Below, piece by piece: positions 53,501-61,834 of a DNA stretch of 64,000 nucleotides. The notes below the pieces were generated by a model. It did not search any database. It saw only the letters and a list, made by a program, of their open reading frames with translations, and was not told the DNA's origin. Made by a program: the position numbers and the translations under genes. Source of the DNA: Actinobacteria bacterium OV320 (lineage in GTDB: Bacteria; Actinomycetota; Actinomycetes; Streptomycetales; Streptomycetaceae); NCBI GenBank assembly GCA_001298545.1, contig LJCX01000023.1:372001-436000 (forward strand). Reading direction: 5' to 3'. Numbering within the stretch: the first letter of the stretch is position 1; every line of letters starts with the position of its first letter.

Positions 53501-55193
53501 CGACGTACCGGAAGACGGGACGGACGCGTCCAAGACGTCCCTGCCCGCCCTCCGAGAGGCCTACCGGGCGGCTTCCCAGCTGTACGAGAAGGTCGGCGTC
53601 GGCGCGGACCTGCGGGCCGAGCAGGCCCGCGCGGAGAGCGACGAGAGCGGGGCCCGCACCGAGCTGGACCGGCTCAGCAACAAGGTCCGCACGCGCGCGG
53701 AGCAGTTGCTCCAGTCGCCCGACGGTTCCGACGGGCCGTCCCGGCAGGCCGCCGCCGCACGTGCGGAGGAGCTGGTGCAGCTCCTGGAGACCCGTGTGTC
53801 CACCGCGAGCGAGCAGCTCGGGCGGCTGCGCGGCGAGACCGAGCGGCACGCCCCCGAGGACGGCGGGACCCACACCGAGCTGCCCGAGGAGCTTCAGCCC
53901 CGCGACGCCGAGCACGCCCAGGCGCTGCTGCGCACCGCGACGACCGAACTCGCCTCCCGCACCGAGGCGTTGAGCAGGTCCCGCGAGGCCCACGCCGAAC
54001 TCCTGGCCGACCACCGCGCCGCCGAGGACGCGGCCGGCGGCTTCGACGAGATCGCCGCCATGCTCAGGGACCTACTGCGCGAACACACCCCCGAGGAGGA
54101 GCCGGAGGAGACGGAGCCCTACCCCGGCACCCCGGAGGAGGCCCGTCAGTCGGCCGCCGACGCCCGCCGCTCGCTGCGCGGCTGCGCCGCCGACCTGTCC
54201 GCCGCCGAGTCCGCCGTCCGCGAGGCCAGTGACATCCTCGTCCGGCACGCCAACGCCACGCGCTACGAGCAGGTCCGCACCCCGGCCCGCCAGCAGATCC
54301 GTGAGCTGCCCGCCGCCGCGCTGCCCGAGCACGCGCAGAAGTGGGCGAACGCCTTCGCGCCCCGATTGCGTGTCCTGACCGACGAGCTGGAGCAGCTGGA
54401 GCGCAACAGGGACTCGATCGTGGACCGGCTGCGCGGGCTCGTCGAGTCCGCGCTCGCCACCCTGCGCTCGGCCCAGCGGCTCTCCCGGCTGCCCGAGGGA
54501 CTCGGCGAGTGGTCCGGCCAGGAGTTCCTGCGCATCCGCTTCGAGGAGCCCGACCAGAGCACCCTCACCGAGCGGCTCGGCGAGGTCATCGACGAGGCGA
54601 CCCGGGCCGCCGTGAAGAAGAACTCCGATCTGCGGCGCGACGGCATGTCACTGCTGCTGCGCGGGGTCGGCGCGGCCCTCCAGCCCAAGGGCGTCGCCGT
54701 CGAGATCCTCAAGCCGGACGCCGTACTGCGGGCCGAGCGGGTCCCCGTCGGTCAGATGGGCGACGTGTTCTCCGGTGGACAGCTGCTCACCGCGGCCATC
54801 GCCCTGTACTGCACGATGGCGGCGCTCAGGAGCAACGACAGGGGCCGGGACAAACACCGGTACGCCGGCACGCTGTTCCTCGACAACCCCATCGGGCGCG
54901 CCAACGCGACCTATCTGCTGGAGCTCCAGCGCGCCGTCTCGGACGCCCTCGGCGTGCAGCTCCTCTACACCACAGGGCTGTTCGACACGACGGCGCTGGC
55001 GGAGTTCCCGCTGGTCATCCGGCTGCGCAACGACGCCGACCTGCGGGCGGGCCTGAAGTACATCAGCGTCGAGGAACACCTCCGGCCGGGTCTGCCGCAG
55101 CAGGCCCCGGCCGGAGAAGGCGATGCGGTGCAGGTGCGCAGCGAGATCACGGCGACCCGGATGTACAAACGGCCCGCGCCGAACGCCGGTTGA
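50562..55193 (+). CDS. SMC-like coiled-coil ATPase (MukB/JetC-type) with atypical motifs
   Basis: 1543-aa protein with the SMC order. The N-terminal half-domain has Walker A PAGVLFLENGGGKSVLLKL (residues about 57-75); it lacks the first P-loop Gly (Leu at that place). A long Ala/Glu/Arg-rich coiled coil runs about 270-640. A globular hinge-like segment lies at about 650-800 (TVEFLGEHGIPALPGWRYLA), followed by the returning coil to about 1330. The C-terminal half has the ABC signature VFSGGQLLTAAIAL (1403 on) and Walker B TLFLDNPIGRANA (Asp1441, then Asn where the catalytic Glu is expected), then LLYTTGLFDTTALAEF. It probably forms a DNA-handling complex with the two upstream products. It ends next to the convergent permease stop. 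Confidence 0.8.
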   Translation: MYELSRVRLYSIGPAGARYADTVLDLRGVGDIVPDPAPTQAEFFEEEPVGPPRRPAPAGVLFLENGGGKSVLLKLIFSVMLPGHRNTLGGASSGVLRKFLLADDCGHVALEWQHVLTGECVVVGKASEWRGRQVSNDPRKFAEAWYSFRPGPGLSLDNLPVAESTAVRPPVEGASGAQGRRRTMKGFRDAITEAGKAYPHLEVHWEEIHDRWIEHLGELGLDPELFRYQREMNADEGEAAGLFAVKKDSDFTDLLLRAVTDTRDTDGLADLVSGFGNKLGRRAELIAERDFTAGSVDLLGRIVEAAEARARARDIHAGAERRTRALARRLSSRGLREKARAGDLAQRVTAAAYAVTHSESARERSALIAAELAYRHASLALAGAEKSAAAQKRELADARTLHSAWQAAEAVLRHRAAADRVARVSAAIQEAERDAAPALAARARAAVDLVRALHAAAENAEALANEEEERSAALQEVGESAHRDSTSAATDAQRARSEVGHLRQRLAEVEQETAEAVRAGWLDDSAPDADPARAALAASDAEKTAVAAWDTARDASRRAAEHAREAASAESRAELTAARAADAAAAAHRSHEAELRLAESLAGEERLAELLGLTGGGARPRIPQPRQNGEPDDGSLLTPEDLDRCADELRDLLDDAVSSAERQLFELRTAAADDSRILGALGDGGLLPPGPDVLATVEFLGEHGIPALPGWRYLAQAVDPADHARVLAARPELVDGVIITDPASHARAREALGEAALLPRSAVAVGTAAALLAPTPAADAQSADVFLVPPNPAMHDEHAADEERQALRARATERDDDIRRLAARLGKDRELAARLSSWRTGCPAGRLTELARSAGEARAFAEESEAELSEARTARAEADEIAAEAAQVRDERQEAAQKARRAADALAGLAFRLRERAGWQVKVRELADEAAESEARAQTCLERARAADEDRRGAQRAADDARRTARALRAERAEIAGAPDDVPEDGTDASKTSLPALREAYRAASQLYEKVGVGADLRAEQARAESDESGARTELDRLSNKVRTRAEQLLQSPDGSDGPSRQAAAARAEELVQLLETRVSTASEQLGRLRGETERHAPEDGGTHTELPEELQPRDAEHAQALLRTATTELASRTEALSRSREAHAELLADHRAAEDAAGGFDEIAAMLRDLLREHTPEEEPEETEPYPGTPEEARQSAADARRSLRGCAADLSAAESAVREASDILVRHANATRYEQVRTPARQQIRELPAAALPEHAQKWANAFAPRLRVLTDELEQLERNRDSIVDRLRGLVESALATLRSAQRLSRLPEGLGEWSGQEFLRIRFEEPDQSTLTERLGEVIDEATRAAVKKNSDLRRDGMSLLLRGVGAALQPKGVAVEILKPDAVLRAERVPVGQMGDVFSGGQLLTAAIALYCTMAALRSNDRGRDKHRYAGTLFLDNPIGRANATYLLELQRAVSDALGVQLLYTTGLFDTTALAEFPLVIRLRNDADLRAGLKYISVEEHLRPGLPQQAPAGEGDAVQVRSEITATRMYKRPAPNAG

Positions 55194-56720
55194 TCAGCTC
55201 TTCGTCAGGCGGTGGTCCTCGAGGACACCGGTCCGGTGCCGCTGCACGAACCAGTAGTAGGCGAAGCCACCGCCCGCGATCACGGCGACGAACAGGACGG
55301 CCCCCCACCGGAGGTACCAGTGGAAGGGTGCCGCCGCGTTGTAGACCGAGGCACGCGGCCAGATCAGGTTGGTCGTCATCGCCGCGCCCCACACCACCGC
55401 GACGAGGTTGACGAGCAGCCCCCAGCGGCCGAGCGAGAACTTCCCGTCGCCGGCCGGCTGCCATCTGCCGCGCAGCCGCGCCACCAGCATCGGGCCGGTC
55501 ACGCCCAGGTAGGCGAGGTAGATCATGATGATGCCGATGCTGGTGACGACCGTGAAGATCTGCGGCTGGCGGATGTTGACCACGAGGATCGCCAGCGCCA
55601 GCACACCGATGATCACGGTCGGCAGCACCGGGGTCTGGAAGCGCGGGTGGCACTTGGCCAGCCGCGCGGCCCCGGGCAGGTTGTTGTCGCGGGCCATCGC
55701 GAACGCCAGCCGGATCGCCGCCGTGTGCACGGCCAGGGCGCACACCGTGACGGCGATCAGCACACACCACAGCATCGCCTTGCCGGCCGTCGGACCGAGC
55801 ACGTCGAGCACGACGTACTGAAGCCCGTCCGTGGACAGCTTCTCGCCCTTCAGGCTGGAGACGCTCATCAGCGCGAGCAGCAGGATCAGTCCGCCGAGGA
55901 CGAAGGAGGCGACGATCGCGCGGATGATCGCCCGGGGCGCGTTGCGGGACGGGTCGATGGACTCCTCGCCGAGCGACGCGGCCGTGTCGAAGCCGTACAT
56001 GACATACGCCGAGGCCAGCGAGGCCACCAGGAACGCGCCGAGATACCCGGTCCCGTAGCCCGCTCCCGTGCCGTTGGTCTCCATGACCACCTGCGGGCCG
56101 CGGGTGATGTGGACGGCGAACAGGACGATCAGTACGACGGTGGCGATCAACTCGATGAACACGCCGGCCGTGTTGATCGTCGCCATCAGCTTGACGCCGA
56201 ACGCGTTGACCAGCGTGGTGAACAGGATCAACACGGTGGCCAGGACGACCGCGTTGGTCGCCACGTCGTACTTGCCGGTGCCGTCACCCACGAACTGGAA
56301 CGTCGAGGAGATCTGCGGCAGCGTCAACTGGTAGGCCAGCGCCACGGCCGCGATCGACACGATCGAGGCAATCAACATCATCCAGCCGGCCAGCCAGCCC
56401 AGATGCGGATTGCCGATCTTCTTCGACCAGTTGTAGACGGATCCCGCGACCGGATAGCGGGCGGCGAGCTCCGCGAAGCACAGGGCGACCGCGAACTGGC
56501 CGACGAACACCATCGGCCAGGACCACCAGTAGGCGGGGCCACCGCTGCCGTAGCCGAAGTAGAAGAGCTGGAAAGTGCCGGTCAGGATCGAGATGTAGCT
56601 GATGCCCGCGGCGAAGGTGTGGAAGTTGCCCAAGGTCCGCTTGAGCTCGGGTCGGTAGCCGAACTCGGCGAGCTCGGCGTCGTCCTGCTGAGGGCCTGGT
56701 GGATGCTCGGCTGTCGTCAT
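55194..56720 (-). CDS. APC superfamily amino acid permease
   Basis: 508-aa cytoplasmic-membrane protein with about 12-14 helices. The N-terminal FGYRPELKRTLGNFHTFAAG and ISYISILTGTFQLFYFG match the amino-acid/GABA-choline permease branch. YGFDTAASLGEESIDPSRNA and RAIIRAIVASFVLGGLILLL are the conserved helix 6-7 region. It is convergent with the SMC-like gene, with no bases between the stops. Substrate unknown. The ATG at 56720 follows CCAGGAGTTCGCCC. Confidence 0.88.
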   Translation of the reverse strand: MTTAEHPPGPQQDDAELAEFGYRPELKRTLGNFHTFAAGISYISILTGTFQLFYFGYGSGGPAYWWSWPMVFVGQFAVALCFAELAARYPVAGSVYNWSKKIGNPHLGWLAGWMMLIASIVSIAAVALAYQLTLPQISSTFQFVGDGTGKYDVATNAVVLATVLILFTTLVNAFGVKLMATINTAGVFIELIATVVLIVLFAVHITRGPQVVMETNGTGAGYGTGYLGAFLVASLASAYVMYGFDTAASLGEESIDPSRNAPRAIIRAIVASFVLGGLILLLALMSVSSLKGEKLSTDGLQYVVLDVLGPTAGKAMLWCVLIAVTVCALAVHTAAIRLAFAMARDNNLPGAARLAKCHPRFQTPVLPTVIIGVLALAILVVNIRQPQIFTVVTSIGIIMIYLAYLGVTGPMLVARLRGRWQPAGDGKFSLGRWGLLVNLVAVVWGAAMTTNLIWPRASVYNAAAPFHWYLRWGAVLFVAVIAGGGFAYYWFVQRHRTGVLEDHRLTKS

Positions 56721-56794
56721 GGGCGAACTCCTGGTGCTCGTAGGAGTCCAGCACACCACCAGGGCGATCAGCCCGCGAGATCATCGTCGGCCGA

Positions 56795-56840
56795 GTCCGT
56801 TCACACGTCTCGAAGACCTGCGCTCACCGTGTGAACGGAC
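56795..56840. promoter_or_regulatory. 13-bp inverted repeat upstream of the APC permease
   Basis: GTCCGTTCACACG (56795-56807) and CGTGTGAACGGAC (56828-56840) are perfect inverted copies with a 20-bp spacer. They lie 75 bp before the permease ATG and 58 bp after the stop of the upstream gene. Either an operator or a terminator with a large loop. Confidence 0.5.
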
Positions 56841-56897
56841 GCGGCCCGACCGGGGAAACCCGTCATGGCTCCCCTGGCCGGTACCGCGCCACCCGCC

Positions 56898-57548
56898 TCA
56901 GGAGTGGGACAGCTGCCCGGCGCCGCCCTGCCTGCGTATCCGCTCCTGCGCGCGCTCGGCGGCCTGAGCCTGCCGACGCAGCCGGCGGCGCTCACGGCGC
57001 AGTGAACGCGCGGTGCTGCTCGGCGTCGACACCACGCCGTTGCGCTGGTTCCACACCTGCCGGGTCACCCACACGTCCAGCGCGCCCCAGGTGGCCAGCA
57101 CCGTACTGACCACGCTGCTGATCACCATCGGGAACGCCAGCCAGGATCCGGCCAGCGTGCACAGGAAGGCGACCATCGCCTGTATCAGTGTCACGGCGAT
57201 GACCAGCACCGCGCGCACCGCCGCCGTACGCACCGGGTCGGGCATCCGACGCCGCCGCGCAGGCTCTTCCACCCACAACGGGCGGTAGACCGCCCGCGCT
57301 TGTGCTGTGGTGGACGTACCGCGGGTGTCGTCCCCGCCGGTCCGCCGGACCTTCTGCGCCGTGTCCCCGGCTCCCGCGAGGGTGCCGCGACCCGCCGCCC
57401 CGCGCCGGTCCGGCGCGCTCTCGCTCCGCTCCGCTGTCACGTGCCCGTTCGCCGGAATGTCGCGGTCGGATGCCTCGGGATCCCGCAACGCCGTACTGCC
57501 CGCCGTCGCACTCTCCTCGGGCGCCTCACGCCGCTCCGCCGTGCCCAT
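56898..57548 (-). CDS. Membrane protein with basic C-terminus (unknown function)
   Basis: 216 aa. The first 100 residues are polar and low-complexity. Two hydrophobic helices follow (about 110-165: AVLVIAVTLIQAMVAFLCTL, then SWLAFPMVISSVVSTVLATW). The C-terminus is highly basic, from SSTARSLRRERRRLRRQAQA onward. No family recognised. I use the ATG at 57548 with GGGGAG ten bases upstream; a GTG at 57566 would add six residues. Confidence 0.65.
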   Translation of the reverse strand: MGTAERREAPEESATAGSTALRDPEASDRDIPANGHVTAERSESAPDRRGAAGRGTLAGAGDTAQKVRRTGGDDTRGTSTTAQARAVYRPLWVEEPARRRRMPDPVRTAAVRAVLVIAVTLIQAMVAFLCTLAGSWLAFPMVISSVVSTVLATWGALDVWVTRQVWNQRNGVVSTPSSTARSLRRERRRLRRQAQAAERAQERIRRQGGAGQLSHS

Positions 57549-57968
57549 CACTGTGTCACTCCCCACCGCCAGCAGACCGCTCGCCTCCGAGTCGAAGACC
57601 CGGCTCCCCAGTGGCTGCCCGGCTTGCGCTGTTTTACGCCGCCCAGGTGCGGCAAACGGCTCGTGTGGCCGATTCCGCCCCCAATTCCCAATGAGTAGGA
57701 CGAACGACGTGCCCTGAAGATTCCCGAGTTACGAAAAATTCTGGCCAACTCGTGTGCAAGGCCGACCGGATCCGGCCGGGTCCACAGGAGCGGATTCGGG
57801 GAGGCAATCTCCCGTAATTACCGGACAACACACCATGTCTCGCCCCCGCGGCGGAAGTTCAGCTTCCGGACAGCTCTTCGAGTTCACTGTGCGTCGGTAG
57901 TAGGCTCGCGCCGTTTGTTGACGCACATGCGTACCCCCTGCCGGAGGGGGTTCGAGCTGGGGGAGGCC
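57549..57968. other. 420-bp intergenic region between divergent genes
   Basis: It lies between the membrane protein gene (leftward) and the conservon kinase (rightward). It is relatively AT-rich around 57715-57745. A CGGAAG/CTTCCG stem (57852-57869) and TAGGCT (57901-57906) may be part of the conservon promoter. No coding frame is convincing. Confidence 0.4.
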
Positions 57969-60833
57969 ATGCGCTTTCGCGGGAAGTCGATCCGCCGGAA
58001 GATCGTGGCGCTGCTTCTCGTGCCGCTGGTGTCCCTGACCGCCGTCTGGGGCTTCGCCACGGTACTCACGGGACGCGAGGCCAGCCGCCTGTTCACGGTG
58101 TCGTCCCTCGTCGAGAAGGTCGGCTATCCGATCGAGGACACCGTCCGCGTCGTTCAGCAGGAACGCCGCCAGGCCCTCGTCTACCTCGCCGACCCCCGTG
58201 CCTCCGACGCGCTGTCCGCGCTGCGCCGCACCCGGACGGCCACCGACAAGGCGCTCGCCGAGATCCGCGGGAACGCCCAGGACCCCGACGTGCGTGACGT
58301 CCTGGACCAGGACGACGGGGAAGGCCTGACCGCGGTGCTCGACGCCTTCGACGGCGTCGACTCGCTGCGCCGAAGCGTGGAGGAAGGCACCGTCACCCGG
58401 GCACAGGCCCTCGCCCTCTACACCCAGCTGATCGACCCCTGCTACGCCCTGCTGGCCAAGCTGGACGTCGTCGACAGCGTGGAGATGGACAAGCAGTACC
58501 GAGCGCTGGTCAGCGTCGCCCGAGCCCGTGAGCTGCTCTCCCAGGAGGACGCCCTGCTCGGCTCCGCCCTGGTCGTGGGCCGGCTCAGCCGCGAGGAGAT
58601 CCGCGACGTCTCCGACCTCGAGGCCCAGCGGGAGGTGGTCTACGAAGTCGGCCTCGTCCAGCTGCCCACCGCGGAGCGCGAGCGCTACGAGAGCTTCTGG
58701 AAGAACGCCACCACCGCCCCGCTGCGCACCGTCGAACAGGCCGTCGTCGGCACCACGCCCGGCGGCATGCCCCGGGGCGTCAGCGCCAAGAACTGGGACA
58801 CCGCGGCCGGAAACGTCCTCCTCGAACTCGGCACCCTGGACGAGCAGGCCAACGACCGCTACCAGGACCGGGTGCGCCCGGTCGCGATCGAGGTCATCGT
58901 CAAGGCGATCGTCGCCGGCGTCTTCGGGCTGGTCGCCCTGCTGGTCTCCCTGGTCCTGTCCGTACGTATCGGCCGTGGCCTCATACGCGACCTGCGCCAG
59001 CTCCGGATGGAGGCCCACGAGGCGTCCGGCGTGCGGCTGCCCAGCGTGATGCGCCGCCTGTCCGCGGGCGAACAGGTCGACGTGGAGACCGAGGTACCGC
59101 GGCTGGAGTACGACAAGAACGAGATGGGCGAGGTCGGCCAGGCCCTCAACACCCTCCAGCGCGCCGCGGTCGAGGCCGCCGTCAAACAGGCCGAACTGCG
59201 GTCCGGGGTCTCCGAGGTCTTCGTCACCCACGCCCGCCGCAGCCAGGTCCTGCTGCACAAGCAGCTGACCCTGCTCGACACCATGGAGCGGCGCACCGAG
59301 GACACCGAGGAACTCGCCGACCTCTTCCGCCTCGACCACCTCACCACCCGCATGCGCCGGCACGCCGAGGGCCTGGTGATCCTCTCGGGCGCCGCCCCTT
59401 CCCGGCAGTGGCGCAGGCCCGTGCAGCTCATGGACATCGTGCGCGCCGCGGTCGCCGAGGTCGAGGACTACGAACGCATCGAGGTCCGCCGGCTGCCGCG
59501 CCTCGCCGTCACGGGCCCGGCCGTCGCCGACCTCACCCACCTGGTGGCCGAACTCCTGGAGAACGCCACGGTGTTCTCCCCGCCGCACACCGCGGTCCAG
59601 GTGTTCGGCGACCGGGTCGCCAACGGCTTCACCCTCGAGATCCACGACCGCGGCCTCGGCATGGCACCCGAGGCTCTCCTGGAGGCCAACCTCCGGCTCG
59701 CCGAGACACCGGAGTTCGAGCTGTCCGACACCGACCGCCTCGGGCTGTTCGTGGTCAGCCGGCTCGCCCAGCGGCAGAACGTCCGCGTCTCCCTGCAGCC
59801 GTCGCCGTACGGGGGGACGACGGCCATCGTCTTCATCCCCGACGCCCTGCTGACCGACGACGTCCCCGACACCAACGGCATCGGCTTCCGGCTCGACCGG
59901 CCACGGCCCCCGAAGGAGGCCGACTCCGCGGAGTCCCGCAGGACCGCCCTCTCCCCGGCCTCGATGCAGCTTCCCGGAGTGCCGGCCTCGGTGCTGGACG
60001 GTCCGGTCGAACTGGAGGCCCCCGTCGGCCTGGACGCCCTCGGTGACTTCCCGGCCACCCTGGACGAGGACGACGACGGCGGTGCCCTGTTCCGCCCGCG
60101 GCGCTCCCTCACCCGCGCCGAGGACGAGCCGCCGGCGGACACCGTCGACCAGCACCGCAGGCTGCCCGACGGCCCCGGCGAACCCCATGGGCCCCTCGCC
60201 GACGATCCGGCCGGTCGCCGCCTGCCCAAGCTGGTCAGCTCGCACGGCCGCCCGGTCCCGGAACAGCGGTCCCGCCGTGCCGAGACGGACCCCGAGCCCC
60301 CGGCCAGGCCCGGCCCCCGCCGGGTGGAGAACGACGGCCCGGCACCGCTGCCCTCGCGCCGCCGCGGCATGACGGCACAGATCCCCCGCAACGGTGGCAC
60401 CACCGAGCGCCCCGCGCCGCAGGAACGTCCCGGCCCCGGCGTACAGGAGCCGGCCCAGCCTCCCGCCCTTCCCCAGCGCACGCGACAGGCCACGGCCCGG
60501 CCCGGCGTCCCCGGCGGCACGTCCGACCGCGCGGACACCAGGTCCTCCCGGTCCGGCGACACCGCGTCCGGCGGGACGGACGGCGGCGGGTCCGGCGCGG
60601 GTGCGCTGCCGCGGCGCGTACGGCAGGCGAACCTGGCCCCGCAACTGCGGCAGGGTCCGGCCCCGCGCACCGAGGACCGAGCCGACCCCGCGGACCGGGA
60701 CGCCGACGAGGTACGCAGCCGGATGGCCTCGCTCCAGCGCGGCTGGCAGCGCGGCCGCGTAGAGAACGCCGCGGGCGACGACGCCCACAGCGGCGCAGCA
60801 CCACAACGAACGACAAAGGGGGACGGTCGATGA
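57969..60833 (+). CDS. cvnA: Conservon sensor kinase-like protein (CvnA) with NIT domain
   Basis: 954-aa membrane sensor. A helix at about 12-32 (KIVALLLVPLVSLTAVWGFA), an extracellular nitrate/nitrite-sensing (NIT) domain (about 60-300), a second helix (about 308-330, AIVAGVFGLVALLVSLVLSV), HAMP-like region, then RRSQVLLHKQLTLLDTMERR and FRLDHLTTRMRRHAEGLVIL. The HATPase follows (HLVAELLENATVFSPPHTAV; IHDRGLGMAPEALLEAN). The C-terminal ~300 residues are disordered Pro/Arg-rich. It starts the cvnABCD-type operon; partners are a roadblock protein, DUF742 and a GTPase. The ATG overlaps no gene and follows GGGGGAGGCC. Confidence 0.93.
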   Translation: MRFRGKSIRRKIVALLLVPLVSLTAVWGFATVLTGREASRLFTVSSLVEKVGYPIEDTVRVVQQERRQALVYLADPRASDALSALRRTRTATDKALAEIRGNAQDPDVRDVLDQDDGEGLTAVLDAFDGVDSLRRSVEEGTVTRAQALALYTQLIDPCYALLAKLDVVDSVEMDKQYRALVSVARARELLSQEDALLGSALVVGRLSREEIRDVSDLEAQREVVYEVGLVQLPTAERERYESFWKNATTAPLRTVEQAVVGTTPGGMPRGVSAKNWDTAAGNVLLELGTLDEQANDRYQDRVRPVAIEVIVKAIVAGVFGLVALLVSLVLSVRIGRGLIRDLRQLRMEAHEASGVRLPSVMRRLSAGEQVDVETEVPRLEYDKNEMGEVGQALNTLQRAAVEAAVKQAELRSGVSEVFVTHARRSQVLLHKQLTLLDTMERRTEDTEELADLFRLDHLTTRMRRHAEGLVILSGAAPSRQWRRPVQLMDIVRAAVAEVEDYERIEVRRLPRLAVTGPAVADLTHLVAELLENATVFSPPHTAVQVFGDRVANGFTLEIHDRGLGMAPEALLEANLRLAETPEFELSDTDRLGLFVVSRLAQRQNVRVSLQPSPYGGTTAIVFIPDALLTDDVPDTNGIGFRLDRPRPPKEADSAESRRTALSPASMQLPGVPASVLDGPVELEAPVGLDALGDFPATLDEDDDGGALFRPRRSLTRAEDEPPADTVDQHRRLPDGPGEPHGPLADDPAGRRLPKLVSSHGRPVPEQRSRRAETDPEPPARPGPRRVENDGPAPLPSRRRGMTAQIPRNGGTTERPAPQERPGPGVQEPAQPPALPQRTRQATARPGVPGGTSDRADTRSSRSGDTASGGTDGGGSGAGALPRRVRQANLAPQLRQGPAPRTEDRADPADRDADEVRSRMASLQRGWQRGRVENAAGDDAHSGAAPQRTTKGDGR

Positions 60834-61267
60834 CCGCACCGAAGACGACCGGCCACAGCACCACCACCATCAACGGCGAGCTGAACTGGCTCCTCGACGA
60901 ACTCGTCGACCGCGTCGCCAGCATCCGCAAGGCCGTCGTCCTCTCCGGCGACGGCCTGCCGACGGGGGTGTCCAAGGATCTGTCCCGGGAGGACGGCGAG
61001 CATCTGGCCGCCGTGGCCTCCGGGTTCCACAGTCTCGCCAAGGGCGTCGGCCGTCACTTCGAGGCCGGCAGCGTCCGTCAGACCGTCGTCGAACTCGACG
61101 ACGCCTTCCTGTTCGTCACGGCCGCGGGCGACGGCAGCTGCCTCGCCGTCCTCTCGGACGCCGACTCGGACGTGGGGCTCGTGGCGTACGAGATGACGCT
61201 CCTCGTCAAGCGGGTCGGCGTACATCTGGCCACCACCCCACGCACCGATCTGCCCTCGGGCGGGTAG
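60830..61267 (+). CDS. cvnB: Roadblock/LC7 protein (CvnB)
   Basis: 145-aa roadblock/LC7 domain protein: LNWLLDELVDRVASIRKAVV and SGDGLPTGVSKDLSREDGEH, then FLFVTAAGDGSCLAVLSD and GLVAYEMTLLVKRVG. In conservons it binds the GTPase CvnD at the membrane, probably as a GTPase regulator. The ATG overlaps the kinase stop (ATGA). Confidence 0.94.
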   Translation: MTAPKTTGHSTTTINGELNWLLDELVDRVASIRKAVVLSGDGLPTGVSKDLSREDGEHLAAVASGFHSLAKGVGRHFEAGSVRQTVVELDDAFLFVTAAGDGSCLAVLSDADSDVGLVAYEMTLLVKRVGVHLATTPRTDLPSGG

Positions 61268-61276
61268 TGGGATGGC

Positions 61277-61672
61277 ATGAGCACAGACGGTCAGGGAAGC
61301 AGTCACTGGTTCGACGACGAGGCCGGACCGGTCGTGCGTCCGTACGCCATGACGCGCGGTCGCACCTCCAGTGCGGTCCAGCACCGTCTCGACCTGATCG
61401 CGCTGGTCGTCGCCGAGCCGCACGCCGAGGAAGCGGACACGGACCCGTCGTTGTCACCGGAGCACGTGGACATCGTGGACCTGTGCCGCGAAGCACCGCA
61501 GTCGGTCGCCGAACTCGCCGCCGAACTCAATCTGCCCATCGGGGTGGTACGGGTCCTCGTCGGCGATCTCGTGGATGCGGAGTTCGTCCACGTGAACCGG
61601 CCGGTACCTCCTGCCGAGCTGCCGGACGAGAGTATTCTGCGCGACGTGATCAACGGCCTCCGGGCGCTGTGA
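61277..61672 (+). CDS. cvnC: DUF742 protein (CvnC)
   Basis: 131-aa DUF742 protein: RPYAMTRGRTSSAVQHRLDL, VDIVDLCREAPQSVAELAAE and LNLPIGVVRVLVGDLVDAEF (a winged-helix-like segment). It is the third component of the conservon, 9 bp after cvnB. CvnC proteins are thought to be part of the G-protein-coupled-like complex. Confidence 0.94.
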   Translation: MSTDGQGSSHWFDDEAGPVVRPYAMTRGRTSSAVQHRLDLIALVVAEPHAEEADTDPSLSPEHVDIVDLCREAPQSVAELAAELNLPIGVVRVLVGDLVDAEFVHVNRPVPPAELPDESILRDVINGLRAL

Positions 61673-61696
61673 GCAGCGCGGAAGCGAGGTGAGGAC

Positions 61697-61831
61697 GTGA
61701 CCGGCCGGCGGTTCGCGGTGGACCCGGACGGCACCCGCGTCCACAGGGTCGCGCGCCGCCCGGACGTCCGGCTGCCGACGTACGCACCGCTGTCGGAGAA
61801 CCCCCAGTCAAGCATCCAGCAGGAGAAGTGA
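61697..61831 (+). CDS. Candidate 44-aa protein between cvnC and cvnD
   Basis: The GTG at 61697 follows GAGGTGAGGAC and the frame ends with TGA at 61831, just before cvnD (61835). The product is basic at first (TGRRFAVDPDGTRVHRVARR) then polar, with no helix. It would be translationally linked to cvnD because of the 3-bp gap. Not a standard conservon member. It could be the ribosome-binding leader for cvnD or a real small protein. Confidence 0.5.
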   Translation: MTGRRFAVDPDGTRVHRVARRPDVRLPTYAPLSENPQSSIQQEK

Positions 61832-61834
61832 TCG

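Noticed and set aside
47988..55193. A complete Wadjet (JetABCD) defence system
   Set aside because: No JetD nuclease gene is visible and the SMC motifs differ from classical JetC; only a JetABC/MukFEB-like architecture can be supported.
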